Shown here: positions 62,111 through 64,000 of the stretch, in pieces
Layout of the letters: every line of letters begins with the position of its first letter
How positions within the stretch are numbered: position 1 is the stretch's first letter
Assembly (NCBI GenBank): GCA_002825465.1
Contig: PJER01000011.1
Location: 10,469 to 74,468, forward strand
Reading direction: 5' to 3'
Origin: Candidatus Thorarchaeota archaeon MP8T_1
GTDB taxonomy: Archaea; Asgardarchaeota; Thorarchaeia; Thorarchaeales; Thorarchaeaceae
DNA length: 64,000 nt
Program-made: the position numbers and the translations under genes
The notes under the pieces: model-generated
Told to the model about the DNA's origin: nothing
Databases searched by the model: none
The model's input: only the letters and a program-made list of their open reading frames with translations

Positions 62111-63424
62111 ATGAACTTAGAAGAACTTCGAAAAGTTAACGCACGCTGCATTCACTGCCGAGCATGTCAATACGCATATTCTGGTGAACCCGATAGAGAG
62201 GGTGAGACAGAGGAATACACTGGCATGCTGCAAGGATGTCCAGCTGGCTTGTATTTTGGCTGGGAGGGGTATTTCAACAGTGGAAAACAATGGATGGCTA
62301 GAGCATTTCTGAATGGCGAACTGCCTGCAAGTCAGGAACTGCTTGAGATTGCAGAAGCCTGCACAACATGTGCCATGTGTGAGACCCAGTGTCCGAACTA
62401 TATCGACACAGTTCATGTCACAGAAGCACTTCGTGCAGCTCTAATTGAAGCTGGTGTGGAACCTCTTGACAAGCACAAGATCTTCAGGGATCGTGTTGCT
62501 GATGAGAGTCTGAGGAACCCATACAACGAGGCTCGCGAAGCTCGAACCAAATGGCTCGAGGAGTATTCGGAACTGATCGATAAGCCTGACACTAAGATAG
62601 CTTACTACGTTGGTTGCACTGCAGCCTACAGACAACAGCAGATCTCAGAACACACTGCAAGTATTCTCAGGAAACTGGGAATCGATTTCACTATTGTCAG
62701 TGATGAGGTCTGTTGTGGTTCACCAATTCTTAGAACTGGTCAGCGAGAGGTATTCAGGGAAGTCATGAGAGAGAATCTTGAGACCTTCAAGGACTATGAC
62801 TTGCTCCTCTTCTCCTGTGCAGGTTGTTACAAGACCTTCAGGAATGACTATCCAGAACATAGTGGCGAACCATTGCCTTTCAAGGTCCGTCATGCAGTAG
62901 AGTTCGTGTACGACTTACTTGAAGAAGGTAAGCTTAAGATTGACAAACCCTACAACAAGAAGGTCACCTGGCATGATCCATGCCACAGTGTCCGTCATGT
63001 AGGTCTAGCAATCGAGAAAGAGATACTCAAGAAATCTGAGAACTGGTTACTTGATAGTCGAGCTGCTGAGAAAGCAAAGGAGGCTCACTACGAGTTACCG
63101 CGTGTAGTCCTAAAGGGTATACCTGGGCTTGAACTCAGAGAAATGTACCGAATCAAAGGCGATTCGTTCTGCTGTGGTGCCGGAGGCGGTGTAAAAGCCC
63201 AATTCCCTGACATGGCTCTGTTCGCATCCAAGGAGCGTCTGAAGGAAGCGGCCTCGACTGGTGCAGATATCCTGATGACATCCTGTCCATTCTGTGTCAC
63301 CAACTTCAATGATGGTATCAAGTCATTGAAGAAGGAAGAAGAAGCGACTGGTAAAGACCTGTCAGACCAAGGCTCAAAGCTCGTTGTTGTAGAACTCTTA
63401 GAGCTTCTTGATGAGCTTCTATAG
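62111..63424 (+). CDS. Fe-S oxidoreductase subunit (GlcF/HdrD-like, CCG domains)
   Basis: A 437-residue partner of the FAD subunit. Two N-terminal [4Fe-4S] motifs are visible (CIHCRACQYAYSG near 14 and CTTCAMCETQCP near 88). Two CCG domains follow, with CCGSP near 204 and CCGAGGG near 356, each with its CxxC companion (CAGC near 236, CPFC near 394). CCG domains are found in GlcF, HdrB/D and lactate utilisation proteins. It passes electrons from the FAD subunit to an unknown acceptor, perhaps menaquinone or ferredoxin. Confidence 0.88.
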   Translation: MNLEELRKVNARCIHCRACQYAYSGEPDREGETEEYTGMLQGCPAGLYFGWEGYFNSGKQWMARAFLNGELPASQELLEIAEACTTCAMCETQCPNYIDTVHVTEALRAALIEAGVEPLDKHKIFRDRVADESLRNPYNEAREARTKWLEEYSELIDKPDTKIAYYVGCTAAYRQQQISEHTASILRKLGIDFTIVSDEVCCGSPILRTGQREVFREVMRENLETFKDYDLLLFSCAGCYKTFRNDYPEHSGEPLPFKVRHAVEFVYDLLEEGKLKIDKPYNKKVTWHDPCHSVRHVGLAIEKEILKKSENWLLDSRAAEKAKEAHYELPRVVLKGIPGLELREMYRIKGDSFCCGAGGGVKAQFPDMALFASKERLKEAASTGADILMTSCPFCVTNFNDGIKSLKKEEEATGKDLSDQGSKLVVVELLELLDELL

Positions 63425-63435
63425 TTAGTTCAATA

Positions 63436-63472
63436 AGACCCTGCTCTAGGTAGGGTCTCTCTCTTCTTTTTT
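63436..63472 (+). terminator. Hairpin terminator after the FAD/Fe-S operon
   Basis: AGACCCT (63436-63442) and AGGGTCT (63452-63458) form a perfect stem with a nine-base loop. A pyrimidine tract and six T residues (63467-63472) follow. This is a clear intrinsic-type terminator. Confidence 0.75.
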
Positions 63473-63555
63473 GGTTCTTGGTTGAATGGAGTCCAGACAG
63501 TCAAGAATGATATACTCTTTTGATGTCTGGGACTGAATCAAACTAGGTGAAAATT

Positions 63556-64000
63556 ATGCGAGACGTCGATACTCAACTACTAGAGGCTGCGCGTGATGGC
63601 CTACTTGAGATGGTGAAAGATGCAGTGTCTAAAGGAGCGAATGTGAATGTACAAGGTGAGGATTTTCGAAACACTCCATTGCACCTAGCTTGTGATAATG
63701 GCCATTTGGATGTAGTCGCGTATCTGATCAATGAGAATGCTGATATCACTCTTATGAATGGGATTGATATGACACCTCTCCATATGGCTGTCCGAAATGG
63801 CCATGGTGAGGTAGTCCGATATATTTGCGAAAGGAACCTCCCAATATCAGAACGTATCCTAAATGATGTGTTGACCGTAGCTGGAATGTCCGTCTATAGT
63901 AATGATATCATTTACAAAATGATTTACGACTATCGCATCAGAGTAGTAAGTCCTTCCCCAAAGGAATCTGGTAATCCCAATGAATTGCTTCTTCTCTCTG
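63556..64000 (+). CDS. Ankyrin-repeat protein (3' end outside window)
   Basis: The frame is open from ATG 63556 to the right edge (148 codons). AGGTGA lies five bases upstream. At least two full ankyrin repeats are visible: NTPLHLACDNGHLDVVAYLI and MTPLHMAVRNGHGEVVRYI. A degenerate repeat precedes them (LLEAARDGLLEMVKDAVSKG). Ankyrin proteins mediate protein contacts. The rest of the gene, and any other domain, lies outside. Confidence 0.85.
   Translation, partial: MRDVDTQLLEAARDGLLEMVKDAVSKGANVNVQGEDFRNTPLHLACDNGHLDVVAYLINENADITLMNGIDMTPLHMAVRNGHGEVVRYICERNLPISERILNDVLTVAGMSVYSNDIIYKMIYDYRIRVVSPSPKESGNPNELLLLS

Noticed and set aside
1..64000. CRISPR array, insertion sequence or prophage
   Set aside because: I saw no spaced direct repeats of CRISPR type, no transposase or integrase and no terminal inverted repeats. 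Repeats seen are protein-coding (beta-helix, propeller, solenoid) or local hairpins.

Overview
This window looks like a piece of an Asgard archaeal genome, most likely Thorarchaeia-like. That is an inference from gene content, since no rRNA or tRNA was found. It encodes eukaryotic-signature folds: two Ras/Rab-type small GTPases (one fused to a beta-propeller), a one-domain gelsolin-like protein, a longin-plus-roadblock-like protein and a second longin-like protein. Around these is an archaeal background: geranylgeranyl reductase, F420-type luciferase-family oxidoreductase, Lrp- and TrmB-like regulators, an Alba-like protein, pyruvate:ferredoxin oxidoreductase, TATA boxes, strong Shine-Dalgarno (SD) motifs and many GTG/TTG starts. 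Composition is moderately AT-rich and the genes are tightly packed in short operons.

Layout. 1-2.6 kb: porCDAB operon (minus), cut at the left edge. 2.6-7.0 kb: small membrane proteins, two beta-helix surface proteins and an Alba-like protein. 7.1-9.7 kb: a nitrate/sulfonate-type ABC transporter whose ATPase is on the opposite strand. 9.9-13.7 kb: a beta-propeller/Ig-like/GTPase fusion facing two paralogous Cys-rich proteins. 13.8-17.4 kb: indolepyruvate:ferredoxin oxidoreductase (iorAB) and a DHH phosphoesterase. 17.4-20.4 kb: three related winged-helix regulators. 20.6-27.6 kb: geranylgeranyl reductase, a hexapeptide acyltransferase, a free-standing tRNA-Thr editing domain, a double-HTH regulator with palindromic operators, a degenerate SF2 helicase and two unknown proteins. 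27.8-30.7 kb: three zinc-ribbon membrane proteins, then the gelsolin-like protein. 30.8-36.6 kb: alcohol dehydrogenase, AhpD-like protein, lipoate ligase with a structured leader, and a 2-oxoacid dehydrogenase E1/E2 operon. 37-41 kb: methyltransferase, bactofilin-like solenoid with a winged-helix partner, longin-roadblock protein. 40.5-43.4 kb: iron-sulfur flavoprotein, cobalamin adenosyltransferase and methylmalonyl-CoA mutase large subunit. 43.4-49.5 kb: two oligopeptide-binding proteins and a large beta-helix protein, all membrane anchored. 49.6-55 kb: longin/winged-helix protein, small helical protein, serine hydrolase, small GTPase and GT-C glycosyltransferase. 55-60.5 kb: anchored surface proteins, Nif3-like protein, F420-type oxidoreductase. 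60.6-63.4 kb: a GlcD/GlcF-like FAD and Fe-S oxidoreductase pair. The right edge cuts an ankyrin-repeat gene.

How it works together. The metabolic genes suggest an anaerobic heterotroph that oxidises 2-oxoacids through ferredoxin enzymes (POR, IOR) and may also use a lipoate-dependent 2-oxoacid dehydrogenase, with B12-dependent acyl-CoA rearrangement and flavin/Fe-S hydroxyacid oxidation. A large surface proteome shares one plan: signal peptide, extracellular beta-rich domain, one C-terminal membrane helix and a short basic tail. The GTPase, longin, roadblock and gelsolin genes are the part linked to eukaryotic membrane-traffic and cytoskeleton machinery.

Most worth checking: the propeller-GTPase fusion; a leader upstream of lipoate ligase whose two hairpin loops are complementary over eight bases; a possible independent small RNA near 36.8 kb; and two genes (iorB and the longin/winged-helix gene) that seem to start with CTG.
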